A stretch of 64,000 nucleotides of DNA from Neckera pumila (Eukaryota > Streptophyta > Bryopsida > Hypnales > Neckeraceae). Of the stretch, positions 35,180 to 48,061 are shown piece after piece. Position 1 is the stretch's first letter. Each line of letters begins with the position of its first letter. Made by a program: the position numbers and the translations under genes. Under the pieces are notes generated by a model. The model was not told where the DNA came from, did no database searches, and saw only the letters and a list, made by a program, of their open reading frames with translations. The stretch spans positions 10,802,520 to 10,866,519 of the forward strand of contig OZ018409.1 of assembly GCA_963969595.1 (NCBI GenBank). The letters run 5' to 3'.

Positions 35180-36404
35180 TCAACTCGTGAGCAATACCTT
35201 ACCACCTCGGGCAACTTCCTGCGTTTTGGCAATGGCAACTTTGAAATCGGCTAACTCGAACTTTTCGCCTTCGAGAGGTACGATAACCCTCTCTTCCATA
35301 AGCTTGGCAACTGCTTCTATATACTCTTTCCGTTTTACAGGATCAGGACTCGAATTATAGAGAATCCATCCTGACAAACGCACTCCTCTGAACAGATCTG
35401 TGATCGCAATTGTAGCGTCGAAGCTGGAGAGGACACCATAGACAAACACTTGCCCTCCCCATCGCACACTCGCCATCACCTTCTTAGTCATCTCACCGCC
35501 AACACAATCCAATGCACCCCAAGCAAGCTTCTTCCCTGTGATTGCTCTTACTCGGGCAAGAACATCCTCGTCACTGGAGCAAATGACCTCGTCCGCACCG
35601 AGTGCAAGTAGCTCCTGCTTTTGCTCAGCACGACGGACGACGTTGATCGTCTTGACGCCCCAATGCTTGGCCAACTGGATGACTTGCCTGCCAAGCACAG
35701 AGCCAGCAGCTGTCTGCAGCACATACTCCCCCTTGGGCACTTGCAGATCCGAGAGCATTCCATAGACTGCCCAGGGATTGATCACGAATTGCGCGGCTGC
35801 CTCGTCCGAGACTGTGTCTGGTACTGCCCACACCATCTCCTCTCGTACAGAAACATACTCCTGCCATGACCCTTCGCCCTTCGCCCTACTCTCTATAAAG
35901 AAGGGAACCACCCGTTGCCCCACCTTCACCTTCATCACTCCCTCTCCTACCTGCAGAGCATACATTCGCCACAAGCTTAAATCCAGTTGTGGGCCAGAGA
36001 GCAAGAATTAGGGCATTATGTGAAATGCTTAATTTCTTCAGGAACAGAGCAAGGGAGATGGGATTGCTTACTTCGTGAACAATACCAAACCCTTCCGATC
36101 CAGGAGTAGCAAGTCCCTCAATGCCTTTCATAATTCGGCCAGTGCGGATGCCAACGAGGTCTGTGGGATTCACCGGCCGCAGCGTAATTCGCACCACCAC
36201 ATGACCCGGCTCTGCCCTCGGAATTGGCTTCGTTATCAGCTTCAACGAGCTCTCTGGGTCTTTTGCATTGAAATCAACCAGCGCCACCGCTCGCTGCATC
36301 CTGTCAACCTGACGGAGAAACCAATGCAAACGAAGGAGGCCAGCCACCCTCCTGCTTGAATTTCGTTCGAAAACGGTAATCAACTGACCACGTTGCTTTC
36401 TCAC
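35180..36404 (-). CDS. Medium-chain reductase (MECR / quinone oxidoreductase-like), zinc-independent
   Basis: A two-exon gene (36404-36072 and 35950-35180) encodes 367 residues. The N-terminal GroES-like domain shows PGHVVVRITLRPVNPTDLVG and a glycine-rich loop (TPGSEGFGIVHE, then VGEGVMKVKVGQRVVPFF). The nucleotide-binding domain shows TAAGSVLGRQVIQLAKHWG, with NVVRR following at the NADPH-phosphate position, and ALDCVGG. Zinc ligands of alcohol dehydrogenases are absent, placing it with NADPH-dependent enoyl reductases and quinone oxidoreductases. The organisation resembles plant mitochondrial trans-2-enoyl-CoA reductase (about 375 residues), but the tyrosine expected just after the NP(S/T)D motif is replaced by RTGRI, so the exact substrate is open. 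The first about 35 residues are arginine-rich and could be an organelle targeting peptide; without it the protein would start at 36299 (MQRAVALVDF). Confidence 0.88.
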
Positions 36405-38099
36405 ATGAGATCATAGAAAACAAATAACTCTGAGTTGATCATCTCATTTACATAGACACTATCCATTTCCTATCCAGCAGGCATGCCATGTTGCACAGGA
36501 AACAGAAGCATGTTCCTGACATCAATCGACTAAAAATCCTGGCGCAACTCTCGTACGTAATACTATATCAATAACAAGCACCTTCGAGCCCCCTATACCT
36601 GAAAAGTGTTGAAGAACTTGGCGCAAGTGGGCAAAACTGATTGTGGCTCCTCCGAATTCTTTTCTCACGCCGCAAAAGAGCGAACTGTCACTGCGCACGA
36701 AACATCCAGGTTCGGGACCACTTTGCCAATAGGTGCTTGTAGGAGGCAATTGCTCCAACTCCCTGCAGGCATCAAACGGACGGAGCAGCTTTATGAAGCC
36801 TGGATTTGATGGGCAAGTCACAGTCCCGGCACCTGGCACGCTGTGCTGCGTGTGTCACCAACCCACAAGGACCTAAGGTAGTCTGCTCTAAAAGTGATCA
36901 TTTAAGGACTGGGCCGTCTTTTTCATAGGTTTCCGTAGCTAGAAATATTTTTAGCTCATTTTTCAGAGAAAGAAAAGAAGATGTGGAACTTAACACAAGT
37001 GATTCCGTATTTTTCAAGCATATTTGAATTCTTTATGAATTTTCAAAGATTTGGGGCATGGGCACCTATTTGTGATCATAGGTCTTCCAAAGTCCATTGA
37101 CTTGAAAATGGTAAATAGATGTGAGGAGATCAAAGATAATAATTGGCTCTTGCAATAAAAAAAACAATTTTTTCTAGTTTGATTCATTCAATGGCTAAAG
37201 TGGTCCATTTAAAGATCATCTCATATCCATTCTATACCTAATTATAGGGGTGATTTGAAGGAGATGGGCGCTTTTAGACGAGACTACCTTATTCATTTGT
37301 AAAAGTGTTTAGGTTATTTTCCATTCAATGATTTGCTACAAAGTACATAAAAGAGACGGGCGCTTTTAGGGGTGGTGACTACCTTATTCACTTCTAAAAG
37401 TGTTTATAGATTATTTTTCGTACAATGACTTTGTAAAAGTGTTTAGGTTAATTTTGATTCAATGATTTGCTACAAAGCACAATTTGGGAATATTGTTGAG
37501 TATGGTATTACTGTCTGTAAGGATAAGATTCAATAAGAAAGTACAAAACTTGAAACTTGAATTCTATGTCAGATTTGGAGAGGTCCACACCACCCTAATC
37601 TAATCACAAGATGGCACTTGCCAATTTTCAACAAACATTATTTAACCATTAAAGGACATTGCAGCTATTTTTTGGCTAGTGAATGGCAAAGAATCCTTCT
37701 ATGCAGGTAGGACACAAGGTAGGACAAAAGTGCAACTATTTTTTTTGAAAATATTGTGTAAAAAAGGGATTCGGCTTCAAAAAATTTGTAAAAATGGGAA
37801 GTTTGACTTCAAATGAGTCCATTTGTAATTTTTTAAGCCATAATATCAAAAAAGATGATTTTTATGGACACCAGCCCATCCTTTAAGAATTTATGTCAAA
37901 TTTGACCCTTGCATAGGTTAGTTCTTTGACATCTTCAAATATTTTTAAAGAAAGTAAATCTTTTCTTTCATGTACAATTTTACTATTCAAATTTTGTTAA
38001 GTTTTTAAATATATTTTTCATCTATATAAAATTTTTCTTTTTTGTTGTTGTCTGATTTTTCTTAGGCATTTTGGAACAAATATTGATTAGAATGATCTT
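36405..38099. other. Gene-poor region after the gene island
   Basis: A 105-codon minus-strand frame at 36522-36839 has a fairly protein-like composition but matches no family I know and has no partner exons, so it is not called. The rest is AT-rich. Confidence 0.4.
37259..37480. repeat. Tandem repeat, two and a half ~92 bp units
   Basis: 'gggcgcttttag' followed by 'gactaccttattca' and 'aaaagtgttta' appears at about 37266 and 37357. The last half-unit ('gtaaaagtgtttaggtta' and 'ttcaatgatttgctacaaag') is repeated again to about 37480. Confidence 0.75.
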
Positions 38100-38757
38100 T
38101 TAACCCCTAAATCCCCAAAGTCCCCTTGGGGGACACTTGGGATTTTGGTCAGGCTTGTGTGACCTAAAATTTTGACCTGATTTTTTGAATTTTTTTTTGA
38201 AGATAGGAAATCACATAAGCTTTCTAAAAATATAATTTTTTTTTCAATTGGTGCCCAGAAGCAAAAGTTATGCCACCTGAAGTCAAAAAAGCACGACGCC
38301 GGACAGAAAAAAAAATTTAAAAATTGAATTCCCCCCCCCCCCCCTCAAAGATCATGTTTTTATCTACATTTGAAGCTTTGATTCATTCTATTTGGACTTA
38401 GAACAAAAAAATTATGGACAATCTTGTTTTTCGGGCAATCTAAGAATCTTCAAAAAGAATAACTTATAGAATTCATTTTTGAATGCACTTTTCAATATTT
38501 TTCAATTTTTATTTTTGGAAAAGGTTCAGTTTGTTTCCAACTTCAAAAACTTCTTTTTCCAACTTCAAATATCTTCCAATCCGTGAGGTCAAACTTCATG
38601 AAATTTTTACCACATGATCTAAGACAAATGAAGTACAAGATCCTACGGTTAGATTTGAAAAAAAGAATTTTTTTTTGGTTTAGGGAGTGATCACAGCAGA
38701 AATGACAGTTTTCAATGGTTGCGGAGCCAGAAAATGCCTTGGGGATTTAGGGATTAA
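38100..38757. mobile_element. piggyBac-type MITE, complete (658 bp with TTAA)
   Basis: The left end reads TTAACCCCTAAATCCCCAAA; the right end, inverted, reads TTAATCCCTAAATCCCCAAG. TTAA flanks both ends. The interior contains a 14-base C run (38331-38344) and blocks shared with the elements at 11716-12312 and 61301-62109. No coding frame. This is the best-preserved small member of the family in the window. Confidence 0.82.
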
Positions 38758-40019
38758 GTCAAAGTCTTCAATAAAAATCACACCAATTATTAGCAAATTG
38801 TATTATGAATGATAGTAGAGCCTGAAGCCCTAAACCTTGAAGAGTTGATGTTTTGATCAAGGTCATGAGGTAGAATCACTCAAAACTTATGAATCCAATT
38901 TTCCTCAACTAAGATGGAAACACCCAAAATTATATGTGTATCCATTCTTGACAAGTAGACTTCTATTGAAAGCGTCTTCCAAAGTGCAATAAACCATTCC
39001 TATAATTGACTACATTTGGTTGAATGTTGATTCTTTAGATTTGAATACCAGGACTACGCTTTATGATGGTTTCAGTAGTTTAGGGAGTTGTATTATGAAA
39101 ATTCATTGTCATGATATTTTTTATATCCAAAAATTCTATTTCAAAAAAAAATTTGTGATGTTCAGTTGCTTATACTATATTAATGTTTTTTTCTAAAAAA
39201 ATATGCCCCCAACTATGCAAAATTGTCTATTTTCATGGTTTTGGGTGTTTTCACCACATTTAATTTCTAATGATCACCAAAATTTTTGAGACCATTTCCG
39301 CCCCAATATTCGTATAAAAATAATAATTCAATTAAATTAGAAACAAAATAAAAATCATTGAACTTGTTAACTTCAATCAAGGATTTTAAACCATTATAAG
39401 AGATTTGAGCCCTTTAGAAGATTGCGAGTTCTCCTACATTCCCAGATTGCGGGAACACAAGGAGGCAGCTGGTTGATGTGGTTGAAATGGTGCCATGTCA
39501 TTTTTTTATTTTTATTTTTTATTTTTATTTTTGCCTAAAATGATATTTGGAAAAAAAAAAAAAAGTTGAATTTTTTTTTTGACAGCCCATATCGACTGTT
39601 CTCAGAATCTGGTCGTGGCAGCCAGCCATATGTTCAAAACATTAAAACAAAAATATAAATTGGGCCTCAGTCAAGAATCAATGGGCCCTAGCTGGCGATG
39701 AAACGAATAGACCTCGGGGCGATGAATGAATGCACCTCTATGAAGATAATAAGTATGCCTGAACTTCAATGGAAGGATGAATGGACCTGATCAGCGAAAA
39801 ACGCATGAGTGAATCTCGTAAGGAAACTTAGTGATCGATGGGTCGGTGGAGAATGGACACTCACTTGTGTACACGGCCTTGAGAGAATCTCATGTATGTA
39901 CATTACAGTGTCGATCCCTTGAGGCCTTGATTGTTGTTGCGCCAGTTACAGCCAAAATTGGGTAAGTTTCAAGAGAAACGGAGTTAAACATTGAAGGCGT
40001 CTGATCGAGCCTCCGGAGC
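38758..40019. other. Repeat-rich intergenic
   Basis: Contains a left end of the CATTAG family at 39392 (CATTATAAGAGATTTGAGCC) without a matching right end, so a truncated copy running to about 39600. Otherwise no gene recognised. Confidence 0.45.
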
Positions 40020-42079
40020 TCAATGATAGCTAGAGTAAGTATCGTCGTAGTAGTCTGCTTGAAACTTCGCAAGTTCGGCTGCGTCGATGGCGCTGGGACG
40101 ACGCAAATGCGCGTTGTAATTCAATCTCTTTTGCTCCACGTCCGACCGCAGATAGGTTACCTTAGACGTGTACTCCGCGGGCGCAATGTCTGCGTGGATG
40201 CGAATGGTGGGAAATCGTAAGGGGTCGTCCGCTCTTGTGGTTCTCCTGTTGAGCTCCACCTGGATGTGCCCGGATGGAAAGGCCGCCTGGCGACTTGGGT
40301 AGGTCATCTGTTTCACAAGAGACTCTTGTCAGGCGGAACCTCTCCATGTAACATACTGTAGATGTATTGAAGGCTTGCATCTCAAGAATTGAATCACAAA
40401 ACTCAGGACAATGACAATAGACATCACTACTAGTTGCGGAGAATCGTGAATTTGTTAATATTGCTATACATGAAGAGGTTGGTATTTTCTAATAGCCATA
40501 CAGAAGCTCAGATCGATACCAACCCTAGACGGCTAGATATTAGAGCTCGTAAGATCAATTTTGAATGTTACGTTATTGGAAACTCACGACATTGACACAT
40601 TCCCAGAGGAACTTCAAACAGTTTGCTCAACCTTATTAAGAGTTCTACTTTTAAAGCTTTGTGAAATTGACATTATTTTTTGCTATTTGAAACCTGCCAT
40701 TTCAACAACTATGGCCATGAGAGCAACTTAGAACAAGATTTGGATGATATAGAAACCAAGTGATTGTGACAAGTTCTGACATGTCACGAATCAGTGAATC
40801 ACGGTGTCGTAGAAAGTTTTGCTTTGACGAAGGACCTAGCTCCTCTCATTATTGAATGATAATGGATATTCATGAAAGAGTAATTATAGTTAAATGACAT
40901 AGAGAGTGAATAGTGAGTAGGCATTAATTAGAACACGATTGAAATACGTGCCTTGAGTTGGAATCCGCAGTCGACTTGATACGAGTGGTCGATTCGATAA
41001 GCACATCCAGTCATGGAGACTCGTCTACCAGCACGAGTGTCCACGAAGGCACCTTTAAGAGAAACTTTCAGATTTTGCATGGCCAGCATTTTGTTGAAGT
41101 CCACTTTGGCACCTGTGATCAAATTCACATCGCTCTAAAATTTCCAATGCGCTCAAGGGTGTGGACGCATGGTCTTAAAGGACCCCGAAACACACAATCA
41201 AACATCCATAACGTAACCTAGAATGGTGCCCAAAACGTCAAGTTCGTGAAAATGGAGAAACCTCTAGAGATTGACACTCTTCCAGACTCCTCATCTAGAA
41301 GACAAGCTGAGATGCATTCAGGAGCTATACATTAAGTGGTTTGTACCTGATGCTTCTGCGAACATTACCGCTTCTATGCTAGGATTCCAATCCCAGAAGT
41401 TCTTGAGCTCCAAAACTTCCTCTACGGCCTGCACTGGCGTCTTCTCTGAAGTGGAAGACCATTCCAACCAACCACGTGCTGCTGGGTCCACTGAAAATGA
41501 AGCTCCGTGCTCTCCAACACTGCCTCCCATCGTTCTGGGTTGCTGGAGGAAGTCGGAATTCGAATTTGAAGGTTCAGGCGGGTGGTACCACTCTCCATCC
41601 TTGAATAGGAACCTGCTCTGCGCCTTGGTTCTCTCTCTCTGAGTTCAACCCACAATTACAATATTGTCACTGTGAAGTTACTTCGAGTCTAAAGTCTAAC
41701 AAAGAAGCTCAAGCGTTAACCATAACATCAACAATTTGTAGGAAGTTAGGGCAACCATTCAAATGCCCCAAGCTAGTACTGATGTCACGTAAGTGACACC
41801 GGCATTAAGAAAAAGGAAGAGTTTCAATATTCGAAACAACTGGAGAGTCATTAGTTATAGTACATCACAATTTTTTTGAAGCACTCACCTCCGATCAGCA
41901 AGAAATTCTGCCAAGTTGTTGACAAAGTACTGAGGGAACTTGAGAGGTGCAAGGCGCTAAGAAGCGCCTCGTCATTTAGAACGACAGCCCGTGCAGCTTA
42001 AATGCTAGTAAATTTAACGGGTACCCACATCACAACCATTGTAGAGTAGGACAGCAACAGCAAAAGTGTAGTGATCCAT
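40020..42079 (-). CDS. Unrecognised multi-exon protein
   Basis: A chain of coding-like blocks on the minus strand suggests a gene I cannot name. A possible first exon begins at 42079 (MDHYTFAVAVLLYNGCD). The next block, about 41960-41900, reads LAPLKFPQYFVNNLAEFLAD and ends at a clean GT donor. Then come 41650-41320 (FLFKDGEWYHPP, GWLEWSSTSEKTPVQAVEEV, NFWDWNPSIEAVMFAEASG), 41128-40952 (DVNLITGAKVDFNKMLAMQ, GRRVSMTGCAYRIDHSYQVD) and a last exon 40307-40020 (RQAAFPSGHIQVELNRR, TKVTYLRSDVEQ-like end, stop after TYSSYH). The last intron would need a GC donor (AAG|GCACGT). The protein would be soluble, without signal peptide or membrane segment. Exon limits, particularly the first two, are approximate. 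Confidence 0.45.
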
Positions 42080-42149
42080 TTTCACCCCAGAAGCATTTCT
42101 CCCTCACACACAACCTGACTACTCCGAACGATCCTCTCCATGATAGTGT

Positions 42150-42410
42150 TCGATGGAACGCGACAGCTATCTAGAATGGAATCCACCAAAACCTCACAGA
42201 ATGGAGTCAACTGAATTTTGGCAGAATGGTATCAACAGGAGATCCAACAGAATATAAGTGGGTGTCAACTAGAATGCCCAATGCTGTCAAAAAGAAACTC
42301 AGAATGGTGTCAAGTGGAAGGCAGAATGGTGTCAAATCTAAGGGACGCAGAAATATACCCAGATTGGTGTCAACTAGAATGTAGAATCGACAACTGTCAA
42401 CTGACATTCA
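42150..42410. repeat. Degenerate minisatellite, 'AGAATGGTGTCAA' core
   Basis: The core (c)AGAATGG(t/a)(g/a)TCAA(c/g)(t/a) recurs about eight times at irregular spacing of 25-40 bp. Open frames across it on both strands (for example the recurring LVDT in the minus frame) are products of the repeat. Confidence 0.7.
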
Positions 42411-43849
42411 TACGGAATTTCACAACAGTACTGTCATTGCAACACAACTTCGGAGGACAAGTACGGCGAGATCCCAACTCCGTCTAAACCATTTGAACTT
42501 GCTAGCAACTCGAAGCTCAATATATATTACCGACCCCGTCAGAAGTTCTAAACATCTGAAGCGCCCGCACGCGTATAGCATGGCAGTGACCAAATCGAGC
42601 TAGAAAGAATAATGACGACAATAAAGCTGTCAAAGTCAGACGCATTGCAATGAGGGTCGCACGCATGATCCATGCGGCTACTTTCAAATTGGCCACTTAT
42701 GACGGGGTAAAGTCTTATTCTTATTTATATCGCTCCCTCTGTTTCTAAAAAGGACCCATGTTTCCTTTGTATTTTACAAAGAAAACATGGGTTTTTTTCA
42801 GAAACAGAGGTAGTAATAGTATCATTCGAGGTTTCAAATGTATTGTTATCAGTACTTTGTGTACAAATCTGATGCTAGAATTGGCATGAATTGGCATGCT
42901 GCCATATATGCTCGTGACCGGTTGAGCTTCTAGTTGTATGACGAGCCTCTTGTGGAGGTCTGGACAGCCAAGGGTGAATGTAAGAAAAAGACCCCCTATT
43001 TTGTACTGTGTAAAATCTATTTCTCTACACCTTTCGTACCGAATTTGAAGCCTCTGATTGCAAATATGAACTCAAAATTTGCAAATTTTTTCATGCGTTG
43101 CAAATAAAACGTTTCTGCATTTTCCCCCAGGGGTAAAACGGCCTCCGCAACTGAAGAGGCTCATCATACAACGATAACTGAAGCTCGACCCTTGTTACCT
43201 TTGCGATTGAATTCGAGCGTCGGTAGGAGCTCAACGCTTCGGATCTTCTCGATGTCCACTCCATCTCGGACAGCGTGGGCAGCGTGTCCGGATCAAAAAC
43301 GTGATGCAGAGCAATGAGGAATTTTATTGGCCGAAAGTTGCATCCACGAGAACATCGCCAGTCTGGCCATTTACATCATATCCCAAACATTTATGAATTT
43401 CTGGGAATTCTCGTTTCCCGTTTTCCGTCTTTAGCAAGTTTTGGCTTGTATTCATGAATTCTGTTGACAAAATTAGTGTTGAATGTTTAGTATCAATTAA
43501 TAAAAGTGTTTTGAATTGCCCCAAAATCTATGTTGAGTGCTATGTATGTTTATTTTTGTCTTCTTGGAAACAAAGTTGGGTCCTTTCAGCGATTTATTTA
43601 TCATTTTGGAGAAGTAGCCAGCTATTTCTTCAGTACTAGCATGTGGTACTTGGGTGTTACTTGGTGATATCTATATCAAAACTACGTCATATTTAAGTAA
43701 AATTTAGCTATTGCTTTTTGAAAACAACAGTAATTTGGTTTTTTGACTCCAAAAAAATGAAAACTTTCTTCATAAAAAACAACCATTGGTTGTAGTATAC
43801 TCTCAAAAAAATTTGCATAAAAAACACACTAAATAATGGGCAATTTCAT
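42411..43849. other. Intergenic with small repeats
   Basis: Includes a Stowaway element (listed) and, at about 42990-43140, another copy of the dispersed repeat with GATTGCAAATATGAAC. No gene recognised. Confidence 0.45.
42733..42813. mobile_element. Stowaway (Tc1/mariner-type) MITE, 81 bp
   Basis: The left end CTCCCTCTGTTTCTAAAAA is the Stowaway signature; the right end inverted is CTACCTCTGTTTCTGAAAAA. The interior is itself nearly palindromic (CCCATGTTT...AAACATGGG). A decayed relative is at 13771-13860. Confidence 0.8.
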
Positions 43850-45215
43850 TAACCCCTAAATGCCCAAGGAGGTGGGTGTGTCCAAAACGGCCCCAAAACG
43901 GCCGTTTTATTGTAAGAATGCCTCAAAAATTTCAAAAACTTTTTTCAAAAATGTAACCATTGGATCTTGTGCATTCTATTTTTTTCAACATACCCTGAAA
44001 TTTTCAGTTGATTTGACCGTACGGATTTTATGGAAATTGATTTTGAAGTTCTATTTTGGATCATTTTCTTGTACTTTAGTCTCGGTTAGCTTGCATTGGA
44101 GGGCCTATAACTTTTGCACATGGTCTCCAAATGCCAGCATTTTTTTTCCTATAGTCCGGCTTGAAGTTCACAAAATTGATAAATATAAGCAACATTTTAC
44201 TTTGCAAATTTTTTATTCCTTCTTGGGGCTTGCAATTCACAAGCAACTGCCTTAGCCTCACATTTTTTGCAAATCCTAAAACCTAGCAACCTATTCCCTC
44301 TATATAGGTCCTAGGCTGCACAAGGCAGGCCTGCCCAATGGGTTGCGAGGGAGCCTAGGCAAAGCCTGCTTGCCACCCGCCTACGGCCCTGGCACTTAGT
44401 TTTGTCGCATGGCTCCCTTGCTCCCCGCACGGCATGGCACGCAGGTGTGCTGCCATGTGTAGTGTCCGTGGAAATTTGCAGGGGAGCTGTTGAGGAGCAG
44501 GTTCAATTTCAAAAAACCCGCCAGGTTCAAATGAGCCGCCGCCACTTCCCTCACGCCTTTGCCGCGGCCACTGGAGCTTGCCGCCGCAGGTTATGATGGA
44601 GGTTAATAGTTTCTGCGTTTGGGAGTGAAGAAAGATTTTTCATTTGCTTTTTGTTCAAAAAATGAAAATTTAAAATTATAACAGAAGGTGTTCTATCCAA
44701 AGAAAATATACAAATATTGACTTCAAGCAAAAACTGACGGGCTTGAAGGCAATGAAAATAATGTAAACGATGAACAAAAAAAAAAATGGGGATAGCAAAT
44801 TCCGCCCTCAAAAGGAAATGATACATTCCAAATATAAAAGATTAAGCCTAAAGCCCAATAAATATTCCACCCAAAGAAAAAATACGGAAAGAAACCTCAA
44901 GCAAAAACCGATGGGCATGAAGGCAATGAAAATAATGTAAAGGGTGAACACCCCAAAAACTGGGGATAGCAAATACCGCCCTCACAAGCTAATGATACAA
45001 TCTAAATATAGAATATAAAGACTCAAGCCCAATAAATATGGTCTAGACAAAAACTATTTTCACTCCCAACCGTGAAGCCAAAAAAAATTGGGTGTAGAAG
45101 TAGCACCCCCCAAAATAAAGCCAACTACCACATCCAAAATGGTGAGCCTGAAGATACAAAGGAAAAAGTGGTGCCCAACCAGCAAAACCTAGAACTCAAG
45201 CGTACAACCCTAATC

Positions 45216-45461
45216 CATTACAGAAAATCTGGACTCTCCAGAGGGCTGTTTGGGAGAGTCCAGATTTTTGGCGGGAGTGCAAATACAGGGAAAAAAAAAA
45301 AAATATATATATATTTTTTTTTAATCAGCAGTCCGACGGGGCACCTTGGCTGACTGCTCATCTTACACTGACTGTTGCAGCTTTTCGGCTAATTTTTTCT
45401 CTAATTGCACATTGGCACGCACCCCAACCAGCCCTGTAGTGAGTCCAGATTTTCTCTAATG
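45216..45461. mobile_element. MITE, CATTAG/CTAATG family, copy 4 (nested)
   Basis: The left end is CATTACAGAAAATCTGGACT; the right end, inverted, is CATTAGAGAAAATCTGGACT. This is the best-matched terminal pair of the family. The interior has a poly-A/(TA)n tract near 45290-45325. It lies inside the large piggyBac element, so it inserted later. CTAAT occurs next to both ends and may be a target duplication. Confidence 0.8.
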
Positions 45462-46014
45462 CTAATGTAAAGCCAAAGTTCCAACAAATAAGGAGAGCAA
45501 AGATCCAATAATAAGATGTATAAACTATAGGCTAAAAATTTAGGGAAAAGCCTATAGACTAAATCCAGGATAGGAAAGAAGCCAGAAACCAAAGGTGAAT
45601 TCAAAAGCCACCACTGAAGGGTTTACTACAAGCCAAATGAAGAGCGGAGGGCATAAGCCAAAATTGCACTACATTATGTCCACAAATACTTAACATAAAT
45701 AAAGCCAAAGCTCTCCTAGAAGGTTTAGTCCCCTAGCGAATATAATATCTTCCATTTACATGGTAATCTCCCCGTGAATTGGCCAAAGACCCCAAAAAAA
45801 ATAGGAAGGCAAAACCCCGTCCGTTATGTCAAGCCAAATGCCTTAAATGGAATATCAAAATAAGAGTCGCTCTACAAAGGAAAATGAAACCAAAACAATG
45901 AACAACTTCTTTATATGCATGTATAAGATTATGAAGAACATTACCTCCATTCATTTAGAATGTACCAATGGGGTGGTGCACCTTCATGTAGCATCCACGT
46001 GTGTAGCACATCCA

Positions 46015-47410
46015 CTAAAATGAGCGCAATGCACAAAAACTATTTGTTCTTCTCTTGCATACAACGCATCGACGGTGCAGCCTACTTTTTTGAGGGCAAT
46101 GTATTCGGGGCACATCCTCCCACAATAGTGAAATTGTTGCCTTTTGGCCCGCCCAACTCTTTGTCAATGCCTTGCACAATGCTAGTATGAAGTTGAAATG
46201 TGACAAGGACTCCTTCTCACATCCTTTTACCCTCAAAATTTCCTTGTGGATAATCCACATGTTGACAACACTCGTATCAATGAGGAAATAAAAGAGACGG
46301 TGCCACCATTTATAGGAACGCACTTGGCAAGAGTAAGAACCACGCAGTTGATCCGCCACGTCAACACCACACATGAAAGTGGTGTACTCTAAATGAACTG
46401 GTGATGTCTTGATTTTATTAATCTTTCCACCTACTCGATGTGGGACTTCCACAACTTCACATGGAAAAGATAGGAGCAAAGCGCTTGTCGATAATAAGAG
46501 TACCGGTTTCCTGTCCATCCACATAACGGCACACATCTTCCGTGAATCATGCATAGCCCACTCCAAACTTCCTTGAGCGGACTTTTTAGAAGACTTTTTG
46601 TTCCTTCACAAAATCCGGAAGTCCTATGCGATTGCTTCAAAGAGTGCCCGTAGCATACATACCACCCTGCTCCAAGTCACGGAATAATTCCACGCTTGTG
46701 AAAAAATTATCTATTATTGCTACGTGTCCTCAACCTCCTAGCCCTGCAAGGAGTGCCTCCACTACCCTAACAAATTGTGACACGGAGTCCACCAAGCACC
46801 AAATCTTTAGTTCCCATCTCTCAAGTTTATTGGGCATGTATTGACATACTGGACAATATACACCTTTATAACAAACCATCATCTCATCAATGGTGATTTT
46901 GTCCCCATTATTCCATAAGGCCTTGCAACAATCATGGAGTTCACTCAACAACCACCTCACTTTATTCACTTTGTCATAACTTGGAGATTTATGATCCACG
47001 CATATACAAGCTGGGTTGGTGATGTGAAGATACTTCGATAGCAGTAAAAAACGATTGCGTGATAGAAGCTGGGATATAACGTGGCAATAAACAAACAGTT
47101 CTGAATTCTACCAATACATGCGTATGTTGGGGAGTTTCTTCATTCCCATACATAAACATATTGCGAAGAAGGCCTTCAGTTCAACCACATCCATCGATTT
47201 CCACCCGGTGCCCCTACAAGTATATGTTTCATAATCATTAGGGCATGTTGCATTTACAATCCCACGCTTCACCCTCCTCAACTTCTCGGTTGCGTATCTA
47301 TTGGTTTTGGCACATATACGCCTCAATGTCTGAATTGACCAGAATAGGCCAAATAATTGAAGAAGTGACAGGATCCTTTTCTACTCTTCAGTCAAACCAG
47401 GGGATGGGCT
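46015..47410 (-). pseudogene. piggyBac transposase (DDE_Tnp_1_7 type), broken
   Basis: Minus-strand blocks follow the order of piggyBac transposases: RRICAKTNRYATEKLRRV and DVVELKAFFAICLCMGMKKL (N-terminal core), DKITIDEMMVCYKG (first catalytic Asp) with KIWCLVDSVSQF, GHVAIIDNFFTSVELFRDL (second Asp, in the family's DN.(F/Y)TS box), VMWMDRKPVLLLS, GVDVADQLRGSY (third acidic region) with WWHRLFYFLIDTSVVN, and a C-terminal cysteine pair (RRCVVCKRR) typical of the zinc-binding tail. Reading is interrupted by TAG at 47108-47110, TGA at 46730-46732, TGA at 46637-46639 and a frameshift between 46566 and 46637. It is therefore a dead copy of the enzyme that would cut at TTAA. Confidence 0.88.
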
Positions 47411-48061
47411 AGTGAAAGGTTTCACTTGGGGGTTGAAATTCATAAATTTTTGGTTCCATGTGCTTGGGCCTTAGCCTACCCTTATATTCTCTATCGCAGA
47501 TGCTGGAGTTGGGACACCACTTTTGCCTCTCCCACAGCGGCCCCTTGTCCTCCGCCCCTACCTCGACTCCCACGACCTGTTATTGATTTTAACATATATT
47601 AGGTACTGTGAAAAGCGATAATGTCAAGAAGAATGAAAAAATATAAGGTAGAGACACCCATAACCGACCGAATAAGGAATTCCAATGTGATTTGAAGTCG
47701 TGAAGGCAAATCAAATATTTTTCAGAGGTACATCGATAGAAATGACAAGGATTGCCAAAAATTTGGTAATTTTACCGCTTGAACTGAAATTACTAGGAAT
47801 GAGAAACAATCATAAAAAAATAACGAACCCGCTCCCAAAATTTGGTTGGTTTAGGGTGCAATTCCTTGCACTTGAAAAGAAGAAATGGACAAGCAAAAAT
47901 GAACTCACAATTTGTGAGAGAAGATGACATGAACCCACAAGAAGACATCATTGTTTTTTAGGGGAAAGGGAGAAGAACCCCTTACCTGGGCCCCTTCCCG
48001 CCGTAGGTAGAGCTTTGGAGCCGCGACCGGCCGCCGCCCCTTCCTGCCCACCAACAGTGGG

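Noticed and set aside
36522..36839. 105-codon minus-strand gene
   Set aside because: Protein-like composition but no family resemblance, no partner exons and an overlapping plus-strand frame; not supportable.
42207..42487. Open frames with repeated VDT/GVN motifs
   Set aside because: Products of the degenerate minisatellite rather than a protein with repeats.
46015..47410. Domesticated, functional piggyBac-derived gene
   Set aside because: Three in-frame stops and a frameshift within the catalytic region exclude a working protein.
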